Shown piece by piece: positions 1 through 9,330 of a stretch of 64,000 nucleotides of DNA. The first letter of the stretch is position 1; each line of letters starts with the position of its first letter. The stretch comes from Engraulis encrasicolus (Eukaryota > Chordata > Actinopteri > Clupeiformes > Engraulidae): assembly GCF_034702125.1 (NCBI RefSeq), contig NC_085858.1, positions 54,456,124 through 54,520,123 of the forward strand. The letters run 5' to 3'. Both the position numbers and the translations under genes were made by a program. The notes under the pieces are model-generated. The model made no database searches and was not told the DNA's origin. It saw only the letters and a list, made by a program, of their open reading frames with translations.

Positions 1-219
1 GTTGCTCCTTTGTTTAAGTACAAATTCACATGAAATGTATTTTTATGTGAAAAAAAAGAAATTAAATGTCATTTTACATACACAGCACAAGCAGTAGTTT
101 GGTTTAGACTGATTTCTCAGCAACTGTTTTAGTAATTGTCATCTTTTTCTCAGGTCTCATTATTATACTAATGAATTTATGATCGAAATTGTGATTGCAA
201 ATAGAAAATCCCTTTGTGA
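1..219. other. AT-rich DNA without recognisable gene
   Basis: I see no convincing reading frame, RNA gene or repeat boundary here. The stretch is AT-rich and runs into the GACTTGG-rich repeat that follows. Confidence 0.6.
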
Positions 220-398
220 CTTGTTAAGGACTTGAAAAAAAATGAGACTTGGACTTGGACTTGACTTGGCTGGGGTACGACTTGGACTTGGACTTGACTT
301 GGTCAGATGTGTCTTGACTTGTGACTTGACTCGGACTTGAGTGGAAAGACTCGAGACTTACTTGTGACTTGCACATTAGTGACTTGGTCACACCTCTG
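220..398. repeat. GACTTGG minisatellite, probable hAT-like element end
   Basis: Short units of the type GACTTG/GACTTGG are repeated irregularly in this stretch. Read from the minus strand, the right edge starts CAGAGGTGTGACC, a CAG-type terminus like those of hAT transposons. It interrupts the gag-protease frame of the neighbouring Gypsy copy. The left terminus and a target duplication are not recognisable. Composition resembles the GAGTCC element at 11765-12238, which has clear termini. Confidence 0.45.
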
Positions 399-1335
399 GT
401 AACTACAGTCCCATTAATTTGCAGTGGTGCGATCCATTTGTCTGATTGAACAGCGTTTATCTGTGCTTTTGGTTCATCACAGTTCACCACGTCAATAAAG
501 AATGTTTCACCTAATTCTGTGTCTTCCACGACATTCACAGATCTTCCTCTCTGCTTCTCTTTTCGTTTTGAAAAACACTGTTTGGCGAAGTGATTCTTGC
601 CCTGGCAATTGCTGCATTGCTTGCCGAAAGCAGGGCATTCTCTGGGCTTATGCTGTGTGCCGCACCGTTTGCACTGAAACTGTCCTGAATTCTGCACACT
701 GGAATTTCCGCGGCGTGCATTGTGGTGTTTGGATATGGCGCCAACCTCTGCCGTTTCTCGCAGGTTTGTATTGCTAGGTGCTGCTTCACTGAACGATCGC
801 ACATGCTTCTTGTGTTAAGCTCGCTAGCTTGGGCAATCTTCACTGCTGCGTCTAGCTTTAGTTCAGTCTCTCTTAGCAGTCTTTCCCTAACCTTCTTGTC
901 ATCAATTCCAAACACAATTTGATCCCTTATCATGGAATCCTTGAGAGTGCCAAAGTTACATGACTGTGCTTTTGTTTTTAGGTCCGTGACGAAGTTGTCA
1001 AAACTTTCGCCAGGCTGTTGTAGCCTTGAACGGAATACATATCTCTCGTATGTCTCGTTTTTCTTAGGAGAGCAATGAGCTTCAAATTTGGCTAACACAG
1101 TGTCCAACTTGGTTTGGTCTTCCTCCTCTCCATACACGAAGGTATTGTACACTTCAATGGCCTGTGGCCCAGCTATAGTGAGTAATAACGCTACCTTTCT
1201 TGCATCCGGTTTGTCGTTCAGCCCCACTGCCTCGATGTAGAGCCGAAACTGCTGCTGAAAAGTGCGCCATTTGCTGTCGATGTTCCCCGTTAGCTTCAGA
1301 TGAGCAGGAGGTTTCATCACCTCTTTCAAGTCCAT
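399..1335 (-). pseudogene. Gypsy gag with two zinc knuckles, frameshifted
   Basis: The first frame starts at 1335 and gives a capsid-like region with the WRTFQQQFRLY and F(D)NFVTDLKTKAQSC type blocks common in fish Gypsy Gag proteins. Near position 800 the meaningful frame changes: residues read from about 802 downward carry two CCHC knuckles (CKRC...H...C with a three-residue C-H spacing, and CSNC...H...C with the canonical CX2CX4HX4C spacing). After these come an acidic linker and the start of a retropepsin-like domain. The frame change lies inside gag, before the knuckles, so it looks like an indel mutation rather than programmed frameshifting. The copy cannot make an intact polyprotein. 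Confidence 0.75.
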
Positions 1336-1398
1336 CGTCGAATTTCTTGGCTATCGTTCACTTTCCAAAACCGAAACTCACTCGCATTTACGTTTGTT

Positions 1399-1412
1399 CA
1401 CTCCTGGTACCA
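1399..1412 (-). other. Primer-binding site, Leu-tRNA type
   Basis: Immediately after the LTR end, the minus strand reads TGGTACCAGGAGTG. This is complementary to the 3' end (with CCA) of vertebrate tRNA-Leu(UAA) as I recall it. The directly adjoining position supports the LTR boundary. Confidence 0.6.
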
Positions 1413-1553
1413 TGTTTTGTTCTCACATATGTCTTTTATTAATTTCGCTACAAGTCATGGAGAACTCACATACTCGATACAGCCAGTGCCTGGTATGTTC
1501 CTTCATACTGACATAACCACAATCACCCATTGGTATATGAACCGTTACTGACA
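1413..1553 (-). repeat. Short Gypsy LTR
   Basis: The minus-strand segment begins TGTCAGTAACGG and ends AACAAAACA (TG...CA termini), is 141 bp, and contains AATAAA near its 3' end. It abuts the primer-binding site. No partner LTR is present because the element is truncated. Confidence 0.6.
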
Positions 1554-1817
1554 CCTTGTGGCAGGAGGTGGAACTACACGGTATCACCACAGTGACTCCT
1601 ATAATGACTGGCTGCAGGCTTGCAGCCGGGTCAGTGGTGACTCACTATGGCAAGCGGAATTATCATTTATTAGCTATGCTCGAATATCCGCAATTGTCAT
1701 TGTAGATATCAACAACGTCATTCTGGATATCTACAATTGTATTTTGGATAGTCGTGATAGCCATTGGAGATATCTGAAACGTCATTTCGACTATTCAAAA
1801 TGATAGTTATAGAATAT
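1554..1817. repeat. GATATC-rich repeat array, left part
   Basis: After a leader with the phrase GGGTCAGTGGTGACTCAC, the sequence consists of short diverged units centred on GATATC with ACAATTGTCATT- and AACGTCATTT-like spacers. The Gypsy element at 1818-9145 inserted into this array, which resumes at 9146. A third array of the same family lies in the opposite orientation at 15676-16376. Confidence 0.7.
1814..1817. repeat. Target-site duplication, left copy (ATAT)
   Basis: ATAT directly before the LTR is repeated at 9146-9149 directly after the other LTR. It marks the insertion of the complete Gypsy element. Confidence 0.8.
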
Positions 1818-2145
1818 TGTAGCGTTTCCGAGCACCAGAAGAACGAGGACAGAAGGGGTTATTCCTCAGGAATGTTTATTTATCTCCCCACACAGCGGGA
1901 GCATAAAAACAGCGCAGCTTAACATAACAGGGGAAACTTGTCGCGAGCAGAACATCCGAACTTGCAACATTCTAACCCTTAGCCCCCCGCCCCCCAGAAT
2001 GCAGAATCCCAACATAACAAAACAATAACACAGCAGCACTGGAGACAGGGGACAAGGTAAAGGGACAACACACAACAAGAGAACATATTGGCAATTGATC
2101 AACACACATTTAACCAACATTCAACCTAGACCATAGGTCGTTACA
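1818..2145 (-). repeat. 3' LTR of the complete Gypsy element
   Basis: Minus-strand termini are TGTAACGACC and GAAACGCTACA. AATAAA lies at 1875-1880 on the minus strand and fits an LTR polyadenylation signal. The last pol frame runs into this LTR and stops within its first bases. Confidence 0.9.
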
Positions 2146-2944
2146 CTACCCCCCCACCACAAAGTTCCTCGCCCCCGAGGGAACAAACAAAGTCTGCCAA
2201 CCGGCGAGGAGGTCTTCGCACCCGGCGAGGGCGGGCCACCGGGGAGGGTGGCACTGGTGGGGACGTGACTCCCGCGGAGGCAGGAGACACGTTGGGGAGC
2301 ATCCCTGAGCCTGCGGGGGGGCGCAACTCAAAAGGCAGCGGCGGCGGGGAGTGAACAGGGCTGGTGTGCCCTGTTGGAGAGCCCGGCAGGGAGTGGGGGT
2401 TCCTGGGGGCTAAAGGGCTTTGGGACACTGGGGATGATGACCCTGGACACTGCGCGCCACCGTGGGGGGCCGGGGAGTGGGGCTGTGGTCCGGACCCCCC
2501 CGGGGCGGGGGTGGGGCTCCCCGGAACGAGCCTTGGCCTGGAGGGGTGAGAAGGGGGGTCGGGACGTGGTGGGGGACAGGCGGGCGAGAGTGGTGGGCCG
2601 GGGAACTGGGGGGCTGCGCTGCCACGATACGGGGCCAGTCTGTCTCTGTGCAGCGCCACCCTTCGGCCTCGTGGCGGCAACATAACCCTGTACACCACCT
2701 CGCCCATCCTCTCCAGCACTCGGCAGGGGCCCATCCAGGAGCTGTCCAGCTTTGGGCAACGGCCCTTTTTCCTCTGCGGGTTGTAGACCCAGACCAGCTC
2801 CCCCGGCTGGAAATGACGTCCTCTCGCCCTTATGTCGTAGTTGTTGCACCCTTGCGAATGCATGAGCCGACTCAAGGCGAGCCTGAAGCTGGCTGGCATA
2901 CTCGGGGCCGGGGGGAGCGGCCGGGGCGTCTGGCGGACGACCAA
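2141..2944 (-). pseudogene. Gypsy pol 3' part: integrase C-terminal domain and Pro-rich tail
   Basis: From about 2855 downward, this frame encodes the basic C-terminal part of integrase, with FQPGELVWVYNP, a DSSWMGPC block and the HRDRLAPY end typical of Gypsy integrases. A Pro/Ser-rich tail of about 130 residues follows and stops just inside the LTR. It is out of frame with the integrase core at 2328-4517, so a frameshift separates them near 2835-2860. The first part of the open frame (2860-2944) is a shadow. Confidence 0.8.
2146..2160 (-). other. Polypurine tract
   Basis: Directly upstream of the 3' LTR, the minus strand has a G-rich tract (GTGGTGGGGGGGTAG), where plus-strand priming is expected in LTR elements. 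Confidence 0.65.
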
Positions 2945-4517
2945 ACGCCAGCTCAGCCGGGGTGCGGAGTTCCCTCCCCAGCATAAGAAGGGCGGGAGTG
3001 CAGGCGGTGGACTCCTGAACTGCGGACCGGCAGGCCATGAGCACCAACGGCAAATGTTCGTCCCAGTCTCGCTGATGCTCAGAGGTGAGTATGGCCAGCT
3101 GCTGACCCAGAGTACGGTGGAGCCTCTCCACCAGGCCGTCGCTCTGGGGCCTTAGCGGGGAGGTACGGGTCTTGTGGATGCCCAGGCGACTGCACATGGC
3201 CGAGAACACCCGGGACTCAAAGTTCCTCCCCTGGTCGCTGTGGAGGGTGTCAGGCAGGCCAAATCGGCTAAATATGCCTTGCACTAGGGCATTAGCCACA
3301 GTCTCTGCCTCCTGATTGGGAAGGGCGTACGCCTCAGGCCACTTGGTAAAATAGTCAATGACAGACAGAATGTAGGTGTTACCTTTGTCGGTGCGGGGAA
3401 GGGGGCCCATCACGTCCACGGCCACCCTCTCCATGGGGGCCCCTACAAGATGTTGCTGCAGAGGGGCATGGGACTGACCGGTTGGGCCTTTCCTTGCCGT
3501 GCATGGGTCACAGCGTCGACAGAGGTCCTCCACATCCCGGCGGAATTGGCCCCAGTAGTACCCCCGTCGAAGGCGGCGCAGGGTCTTACCCACCCCGAAG
3601 TGCCCCGATCCTGCAGTCCCATGCACCGCCTCCAACACTGCTGTCTTCAGGCCCTTGGGGACCACCACCTGCCAGATCTCTTCCCCCGTGGCCGGCTCCT
3701 TCCACGCCCTCTGCAGTACGCGGTCCTGTAGACGGAGTGCAGGAAACTTGGCCCAGAGGCCCTTGGTGGCTAAAGAGAGCCTGGCCACCTCCTCCCACGG
3801 CGGCCTCTGCTGCACCTCCACCCACCGGAGCACCGGCAGCACGTCGGGGTCCAGTTCCTGCTGTCGCCTCCACTCCGGCGCGTCCACCGCCTGCAGCTCC
3901 CGGCAGGTTACGGTGCTGGCATGCCGCACGGCCAGCTGGTGTTCCTGCTCGCATAGCTCCCGCTCACGCTGCTCCCTGCGCTCGCAGTAGTGGCACCCCT
4001 CTGCAGCACAGGGGCGACGAGAGAGACCGTCTGCATTGCCGTGTTGCGCCCCGGCCCTGTGCACCACCGTGAAGTTGTAGGACTGCAGCTCCTCCAACCA
4101 CCTGGCAACCTGCCCCTCTGGCTCCTTGAAAGACATGAGCCATTGCAGAGCGGAGTGATCAGTCCGGAGGGTGAAAGGCAGGCCGCACAGGTAATAACGG
4201 AAGTGGCGTAGGGAGAGCACCACGGCCAGGAGCTCACGGCGGGTGACACAGTAGCGCCGTTCAGCCTTGTTGAAAGTCCGACTGAAATACGCCACGACTC
4301 TTTCTCCCTCCGCCCCCGGCTGGGACAGCACCCCTCCGACGCCCACCCCGCTAGCATCAGTGTCCAGAACAAACGGCAGGGAGGGGTTTGGTGGGGCCAG
4401 CACGGGAGCCTCGCACAGGGCCTGGCGCAACCGAGTAAAAGCCTCCTGGCAACTGTCCGTCCACGAAAAGTCCTGGTCTTTTTGCAGCAGCTGGAGCAAG
4501 GGAGCCGCAATAGACAA
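2835..4517 (-). pseudogene. Gypsy pol middle part: RNase H and integrase core
   Basis: The frame starts in the connection to RNase H and includes the VLDTDASGVGVGGVL block and a TDHSALQWL block of Gypsy RNase H. Next come an HHCC zinc-binding integrase N-terminus (H...H...CRRCDPC) and a DDE core with D in DVMGPLPRT, D in LHSDQGRNF and E in DGLVERLH. It is out of frame with the RT part, with a break near 4518-4530. The open frame continues to 2328, but beyond about 2850 it is out of register. Confidence 0.85.
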
Positions 4518-6073
4518 ACCTCCGGTAATACGAGGCCAGGCCCAGGAAACTTTTTACGTCCGCTGGAGAGGTGGGGACAGGCCAGCTGCTCACAGACTCC
4601 ACCTTGTCCTCCAACGTGCTGATGCCTTCCCCCCCCACTCGGTGCCCTAGAAAAGTCACCTGTCGCCGCATGAAGTGACACTTGTCCGGGTGGAGCTTCA
4701 AGCCGGCACCTCGGATCCTTCCCAGCACCCGACGCAGTGACTCCAGCGCTGCTTCAAACGTGCCGCCGTGAACCAAGATGTCATCCAAATAGACCAGGCA
4801 CTCCTGGCGAGGGACGCCAGCCAGTACCCGGTCCATGAGTCGGGCAAAGGTGGCTGGAGCATTGCACAGACCGAAGCTGAGGACCTTGAACTGCCAGAGG
4901 CCCCGTCCCGTGCAAAAAGCCGACTTTGGAACCGCGTCGGGTGATAGGGGCACCTGGTGGTAGCCGGAGCGGAGGTCCAAAGAAGAGAACCAGGAGGACC
5001 CAGACACCAAGTCCAGAGACTCGTCCACCCGTGGCAATGGGTACGAGTCCTTCCTGGTCACCCCATTCAAGGGCCTGTAGTCCGGACACAGGCGCCACGT
5101 ACCGTTCTTTTTGGGTACCATCACCACGGGTGAGGCCCAGGGACTGTCCGAAGGCTCAATGATGCCAGCCTGCAGCATTCTCCAGACCTCCTGGTCGCAT
5201 GCCTCCTGGCGTGCCAGCGGAAGTCGACGGGGTCTGCACTTTACAGGGCGAGCGTCCCCAGTGTTGATCTCATGCTCCACCAGCTGGGTTCGCCCCACCT
5301 CGTTCTCACCCTGTGCAAAACTGTCCCGGAACTCGAACAAGAGCCCCCACAACTGCTCCTGTTGCTGGGTGTCAAGGCCCTCGCAGTTCTCCCTCCATAT
5401 TTCCACCAGGGCAGAGTGCGGGGCCCCCTCCCTCAGGGGAAGCGGAGCGGGGGACGAACAGCTCCCACTGGCAGGAACCGGTGCAACCCCGCCGGGTGTA
5501 GATGGCCTGGGGCTCCCTGCCACCTGAAAGGGTGACGGCAGGGGGGCAGCGGAGTGTTGGAGTGGGGTTTGAGGGCGTTGGGGAGTAACACCGAACCGAG
5601 GCACAGAGGTGGCAACATCGCGGGCGGCCAGGGCCACGGGCCCCGACGCTGAGGCCGACAAGGCTGACAACTGGAGGGCGGGCCCCTCTCGGAAGCTCAG
5701 CGTGCCCCCACCCAGATCAAGCTGACAGCCCGTAGCCTTCAAAAAGTCCAACCCCAGTATGCACGGGTCCTGCACACTCGCCACCCACACAGGATGACGG
5801 ATGACCCTCCCTCCCACGGTCAGAGTCAACATGCCCCGGCCTTTCATTGGGGCCAACCCACCCGTCACCGTGCGCAGCTGCACAGTGGTGGGTTCCAGTG
5901 GGGTATGGTCGGGCACCACATCCGGCCTCACGAGAGTCACTGTGGACCCGGTGTCTACAAGGGCCGTGCAGGGGACCCCCTCAACAGTCACCGGTATGTG
6001 GCAAAAGTCCCCAACGCAGGTGCGCCCGACTACCACCACATCCAAAGGGGGAAGGCTGCCGCAGGTTGGCGCT

Positions 6074-7063
6074 GGTGAGGAAGAGGGGGAGGTAACAGGC
6101 GGCGAGCTGTCATCTGCTTCGGGGGGAGGTGAGGCAAGGCCTCCCCGTCGACGCTGTCGGGCCCCTCCTACCGGTGAGGAAGAGGGGGAGGTAGCAGGCG
6201 GCGAGCTGTCGTCTGCTTCAGGGGGAGGTGAGGCAAGGCCTCCCCGTCGGCGCTGTCGGGCCCCTCCTACCGGTGAGGAAGAGGGGGAGGTAGCAGGCGG
6301 CGAGCTGTCGTCTGCTTCGGGGGGAGGTGAGGCAAGGCCTCCCCGTCGGCGCTGTCGGGCCCCTCCTGCCGGTGAGGAAGAGGGGGAGGTAGCAGGCGGC
6401 GAGCTGTCGTCTGCTTCGGGGGGAGATGAGGCGAGACCTCCCCGTCGGCGCTGTCGGGCCCCTCCTGCCGGTGAGGAAGAGGGGGAGGAAGCAGGCGGCG
6501 AGCTGTCGTCTGCTTCAGGGGGAGGTGAGGCAAGGCCTCCCCGTCGGCGCTGTCGGGCCCCTCCTACCGGTGAGGAAGAGGGGGAGGTAGCAGGCGGCGA
6601 GCTGTCGTCTGCTTCGGGGGGAGATGAGGCAAGGCCTCCCCGTCGGCGCTGTCGGGCCCCTCCTACCGGTGAGGAAGAGGGGGAGGTAGCAGGCGGCGAG
6701 CTGTCGTCTGCTTCGGGGGGAGGTGAGGCAAGGCCTCCCCGTCGGCGCTGTCGGGCCCCTCCTGCCGGTGAGGAAGAGGGGGAGGTAGCAGGCGGCAAGC
6801 TGTCGTCTGCTTCGGGGAGAGATGAGGCGAGACCTCCCCGTCGGCGCTGTCGGGCCCCTCCTGCCGGTGAGGAAGAGGGGGAGGTAGCAGGCGGCGAGCT
6901 GTCGTCTGCTTCGGGGGGAGATGAGGCAACGCCTCCACGTCGGCGCTGTCGGGCCCCTCCTGCCGGTGAGGAAGAGGGGTTGGAAACAGGTGGCGAGCTG
7001 TCGTCGGCCTCAGGGGAAGATGAGGCGAGACCTCCCCGTCGGCGCCGCCGGGCCCCTCCCGCA
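6074..7063 (-). repeat. Ten-copy 99-bp in-frame tandem repeat inside pol
   Basis: Ten head-to-tail units of exactly 99 bp (start points from 6074 to 6965) each encode 33 residues. The unit has PSSSP, then GGARQRRRGG, then PEADDSSPP. Each one thus joins a basic RG-rich segment to an acidic-serine segment. Copies differ at a few positions. Because 99 is a multiple of three, the opposite strand is open too, which explains a long spurious plus-strand frame. Confidence 0.93.
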
Positions 7064-7090
7064 GACGACGAAGAGGAGGGGGTTGGGGCT

Positions 7091-7134
7091 GGGGTCCGTA
7101 CAGCCTCCCCTATACGGACCCCGCACCGTTTCCC
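7091..7134 (-). promoter_or_regulatory. Predicted -1 ribosomal frameshift signal between gag and pol
   Basis: The minus strand has the slippery heptamer G GGA AAC at 7128-7134 in the correct gag phase. A 5-nt spacer follows, then a perfect 10-bp hairpin (arms GGGGTCCGTA at 7113-7122 and TACGGACCCC at 7091-7100) with a 12-nt loop that contains the gag stop codon (7110-7112). Slipping back one base joins gag to the pol frame exactly. The loop's GGCT can pair with AGCC just after the stem, so a small pseudoknot is possible. Confidence 0.85.
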
Positions 7135-8096
7135 GGAGAATTGGGTGCGTTGGGGCACTGCCTCAGGAGATGGCCCGGCTGGCCACACCCCCAACACAAC
7201 CTAGGCCCTGGGCGCGCGTTCCGCGCTGTCTGCAAGGACACAGCGCGTATCAGCTCAGTGACCTCCGCCACCCACGCTGGTTTCTCTGGCGCCACAGTGG
7301 TCCCCATCGCGGCCCTGGCTGTAGGGGTGCCCTCACCGCGCCTGCCATCGCCTGTCACACCCCACACGATCTCCCTCTCCACGGCCAGCTCCAAGGCACT
7401 CTGCAGGGACTGTGGGTGCTCTAGCTGGACCTGTACGCGCAGCTCAGCGGGGGACAAAGCCCTAATAAACTGGTCCCGCGCCAACTCACTCTGTACATCT
7501 GGGGGCATGTGAGAGTAGGCACGCCGGGTAAGGCTCTCGATCTCATTGGCCAAGACCCGCAGTGGTTCCCCCGGCAGCCGACAGCGGTTGCTGAGTTCAT
7601 TCTTAAAAAGTCCCGGCTGCACGCACTGCCCAAAACGCCTTTGTAGAGCCCCTACTAATGCCCCATAATTGTGCCTCTCTGCAGGACTCAATAACAGCAA
7701 GCATTGTAAAGCATCATCCGTGAGACACAGTGCTAATTGAAGGGCCTTGTCCTGTACAGTCCACCCACTAGCCTGTGCTAACAGTTCAAATTGGGCATGG
7801 AAAGCCTCCCACTCCGACTTGCCTGCATACTTGGGTGTCTTCAGGGTTGCTGCTGTCGCTGAGGTGTTGCGGGCGCCGCCATGTTGTTTGTTTACATTCG
7901 CAGCTGGAACTCCTCTCCCCTCGCGCAGAGGTTCCAGGCCAGTGCTCGAACGTGAAATTCCCGCTGCCGCAGCCAACCTCAACGTCTCCTCCCTCAACTG
8001 GGACCGAGTCTGTAAAAGTCTGTGGTACGATGATGAACCCAACTCCGGATCACTTTCCGCCTCCCTCTTCACCTTCACGCCAGGAACCCTCTCCAT
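7110..8096 (-). CDS. Gypsy Gag protein, 328 aa
   Basis: The uninterrupted frame starts at ATG 8096. It has a charged N-terminus, a capsid-like region (KYAGKSEWEAFHAQFELL, then a FGQCVQPGLFKNEL stretch) and one C-terminal CCHC knuckle (CWGCGQPGHLLRQC, canonical CX2CX4HX4C). The protein packages the element's RNA. It stops at 7110 inside the frameshift hairpin, and the pol frame overlaps its end in the -1 register. The start is the first ATG of the frame; no earlier in-frame ATG is apparent. Confidence 0.85.
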   Translation of the reverse strand: MERVPGVKVKREAESDPELGSSSYHRLLQTRSQLREETLRLAAAAGISRSSTGLEPLREGRGVPAANVNKQHGGARNTSATAATLKTPKYAGKSEWEAFHAQFELLAQASGWTVQDKALQLALCLTDDALQCLLLLSPAERHNYGALVGALQRRFGQCVQPGLFKNELSNRCRLPGEPLRVLANEIESLTRRAYSHMPPDVQSELARDQFIRALSPAELRVQVQLEHPQSLQSALELAVEREIVWGVTGDGRRGEGTPTARAAMGTTVAPEKPAWVAEVTELIRAVSLQTARNARPGPRLCWGCGQPGHLLRQCPNAPNSPGNGAGSV

Positions 8097-8802
8097 AATG
8101 TCACGTAGTCAAAAACGGAATAATGTTTTATAAAAAAAAAAATCTGGACGTAACGATCACAAACGCCGCCCAAGAATGACAAGCCAGATGCTAACTGTCA
8201 CTGATACTCGGCTAGCCCAAACGTCACTGACCCTAAACCAGAAATATTCTAGTAAGAGGAGATAGAACAGGTACATAGAAATTAACGGTGAAGATTCGTA
8301 ACGCAAATATGGCGTCTACCCGCACATCTCCCGCCTTCCTGGTAACAAGAGCCAATGTGCCTGCTGAGCTGCGTTGCCAGTGATCCAATCATCTGGCTGC
8401 ATCGGCGCACGCGAAATTATGCACATGCTCAGTTTTGAAAAGCCGTTGCTCTCGTGCCGTTATGGAACTACTGCGCCTGCGCTCTGTCAAAAAAACCGTG
8501 AGAAAAGTGGCTCAAAAAGCTTTATTTTGACTCGTATGACACAACCAAGTAGTCTAGATTGATCAGTTTTTCACGGTCGTTTCAACCATATGGTTTTCAC
8601 AACCGCTGGGTTCCCCTCCGTCCTATACTCAGTTTCCCCATTCATTTTTCCCATTGACTCTCAGATCTGGTCTACTTAATCGCGAAATAGCACCCCGGAG
8701 GCGTCACCAAGATGGCCGCCATATGTCCCCTCTCATTCTAGAATCTCTCTGCCTAAACGAAATGAAACGTGAGGGAAAAAAAAACAAAAAACAAACCGCT
8801 TT
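8097..8802 (-). other. Gypsy 5' leader
   Basis: About 0.7 kb lies between the primer-binding site and the gag start, with no long reading frame. It would hold packaging and translation-start signals, none of which I can point to. Confidence 0.6.
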
Positions 8803-8815
8803 ACTTCTGACACCA
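8803..8815 (-). other. Primer-binding site, Leu-tRNA type
   Basis: Two bases after the 5' LTR, the minus strand reads TGGTGTCAGAAGT. This matches the complement of a tRNA-Leu(CAA)-like 3' end plus CCA, as I recall that tRNA. Confidence 0.6.
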
Positions 8816-8817
8816 AT

Positions 8818-9145
8818 TGTAGCGTTTCCGGGCACCAGAAGAACGAGGACAGAAGGGGTTATTCCTCAGGAATGTTTATTTATCTCCCCACAAAGCGGGA
8901 GCATAAAAACAGCGCTGCTTAACATTACAGGGTAAACTTGTCGCGAGCAGAACATCCGAACTTGCTACATTCTAACCCTTAGCCCCCCGCCCCCCAGAAT
9001 GCAGAATCCCACCATAACAAAACAATAACACAGCAGCACTGGAGACAGGGGACAAGGTAAAGGGACAACACACAACAAGAGAACATATTGGCAATTGATC
9101 AACACACATTTAACCAACATTCAACCTAGACCATAGGTCGTTACA
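8818..9145 (-). repeat. 5' LTR of the complete Gypsy element
   Basis: It is the same length (328 bp) as the LTR at 1818-2145 and differs at about seven bases by eye. It is flanked on the right by the second ATAT. Confidence 0.9.
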
Positions 9146-9330
9146 ATATCTACAATTGTATTTTGAATAGGCAAAACTGAGTTACAGATATCTGCAATCA
9201 ATGACGTCATTGAAAACGACATTCAACTCGTCACATATCTAAAATAACAATTACGGATATCTGTAATTCAGTTTTGACTAGGCAGAATGAAAGTTAAAGA
9301 TATCCCAAACGTCATTTTGAATAGTGTAAA
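9146..9330. repeat. GATATC-rich repeat array, right part
   Basis: This continues the array interrupted at 1817, with units such as CAGATATCTGCAAT and CGGATATCTGTAATTC. The first four bases are the second copy of the Gypsy target duplication. Confidence 0.7.

Larger units (their letters stand above)
399..1553 (-). mobile_element. Truncated Ty3/Gypsy element (5' LTR to start of protease)
   Basis: On the minus strand the order is a 141-bp LTR (1413-1553), a primer-binding site directly after it, a short leader, gag, and the first residues of a protease-like domain, where the copy stops at the minisatellite. No RT, RNase H or integrase follows. It is a relic of a different Gypsy lineage from the complete element at 1818-9145: the gag, the LTR and the primer site all differ. 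Confidence 0.75.
4518..7134 (-). pseudogene. Gypsy pol 5' part: repeat linker, protease, reverse transcriptase
   Basis: The frame is entered from gag by predicted -1 frameshifting at 7128-7134. Its first third is ten 33-residue Ser/Pro/Arg repeats. A retropepsin with the LVDTGST motif follows. The reverse transcriptase has the WASPVVMVPKK and SSLDLRSGYHQ blocks, the YLDD active site near 4790, and the FLGH and FLGLASYYRRF connection. The open frame spans 4357-7197; past about 4520 the expected RNase H continues in another frame. Apart from that break the catalytic motifs look intact. Confidence 0.88.
1818..9145 (-). mobile_element. Complete Ty3/Gypsy LTR retrotransposon, 7,328 bp
   Basis: Two 328-bp LTRs in the same orientation bound gag and pol genes on the minus strand. 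The pol order (protease, reverse transcriptase, RNase H, integrase) is that of Ty3/Gypsy. By eye the LTRs differ at about seven positions, roughly 2%, so the insertion is fairly young. The 4-bp ATAT duplication, primer site, purine tract and complete termini are all present. Pol is split over three frames by two frameshifts, so this copy looks inactive for autonomous movement. Confidence 0.92.

Noticed and set aside
2374..2986. Pro/Gly-rich plus-strand frames
   Set aside because: They are antisense to the integrase C-terminus and tail of the Gypsy element.
6074..7063. A possible CRISPR-like array
   Set aside because: The whole 99-bp unit is repeated without variable spacers, it encodes an in-frame peptide repeat, and the genome is eukaryotic.
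5801..7204. A 467-aa plus-strand open frame over the repeat array
   Set aside because: It is antisense to the Gypsy pol frame and open only because the 99-bp unit is a multiple of three. The minus strand carries protease and RT motifs.
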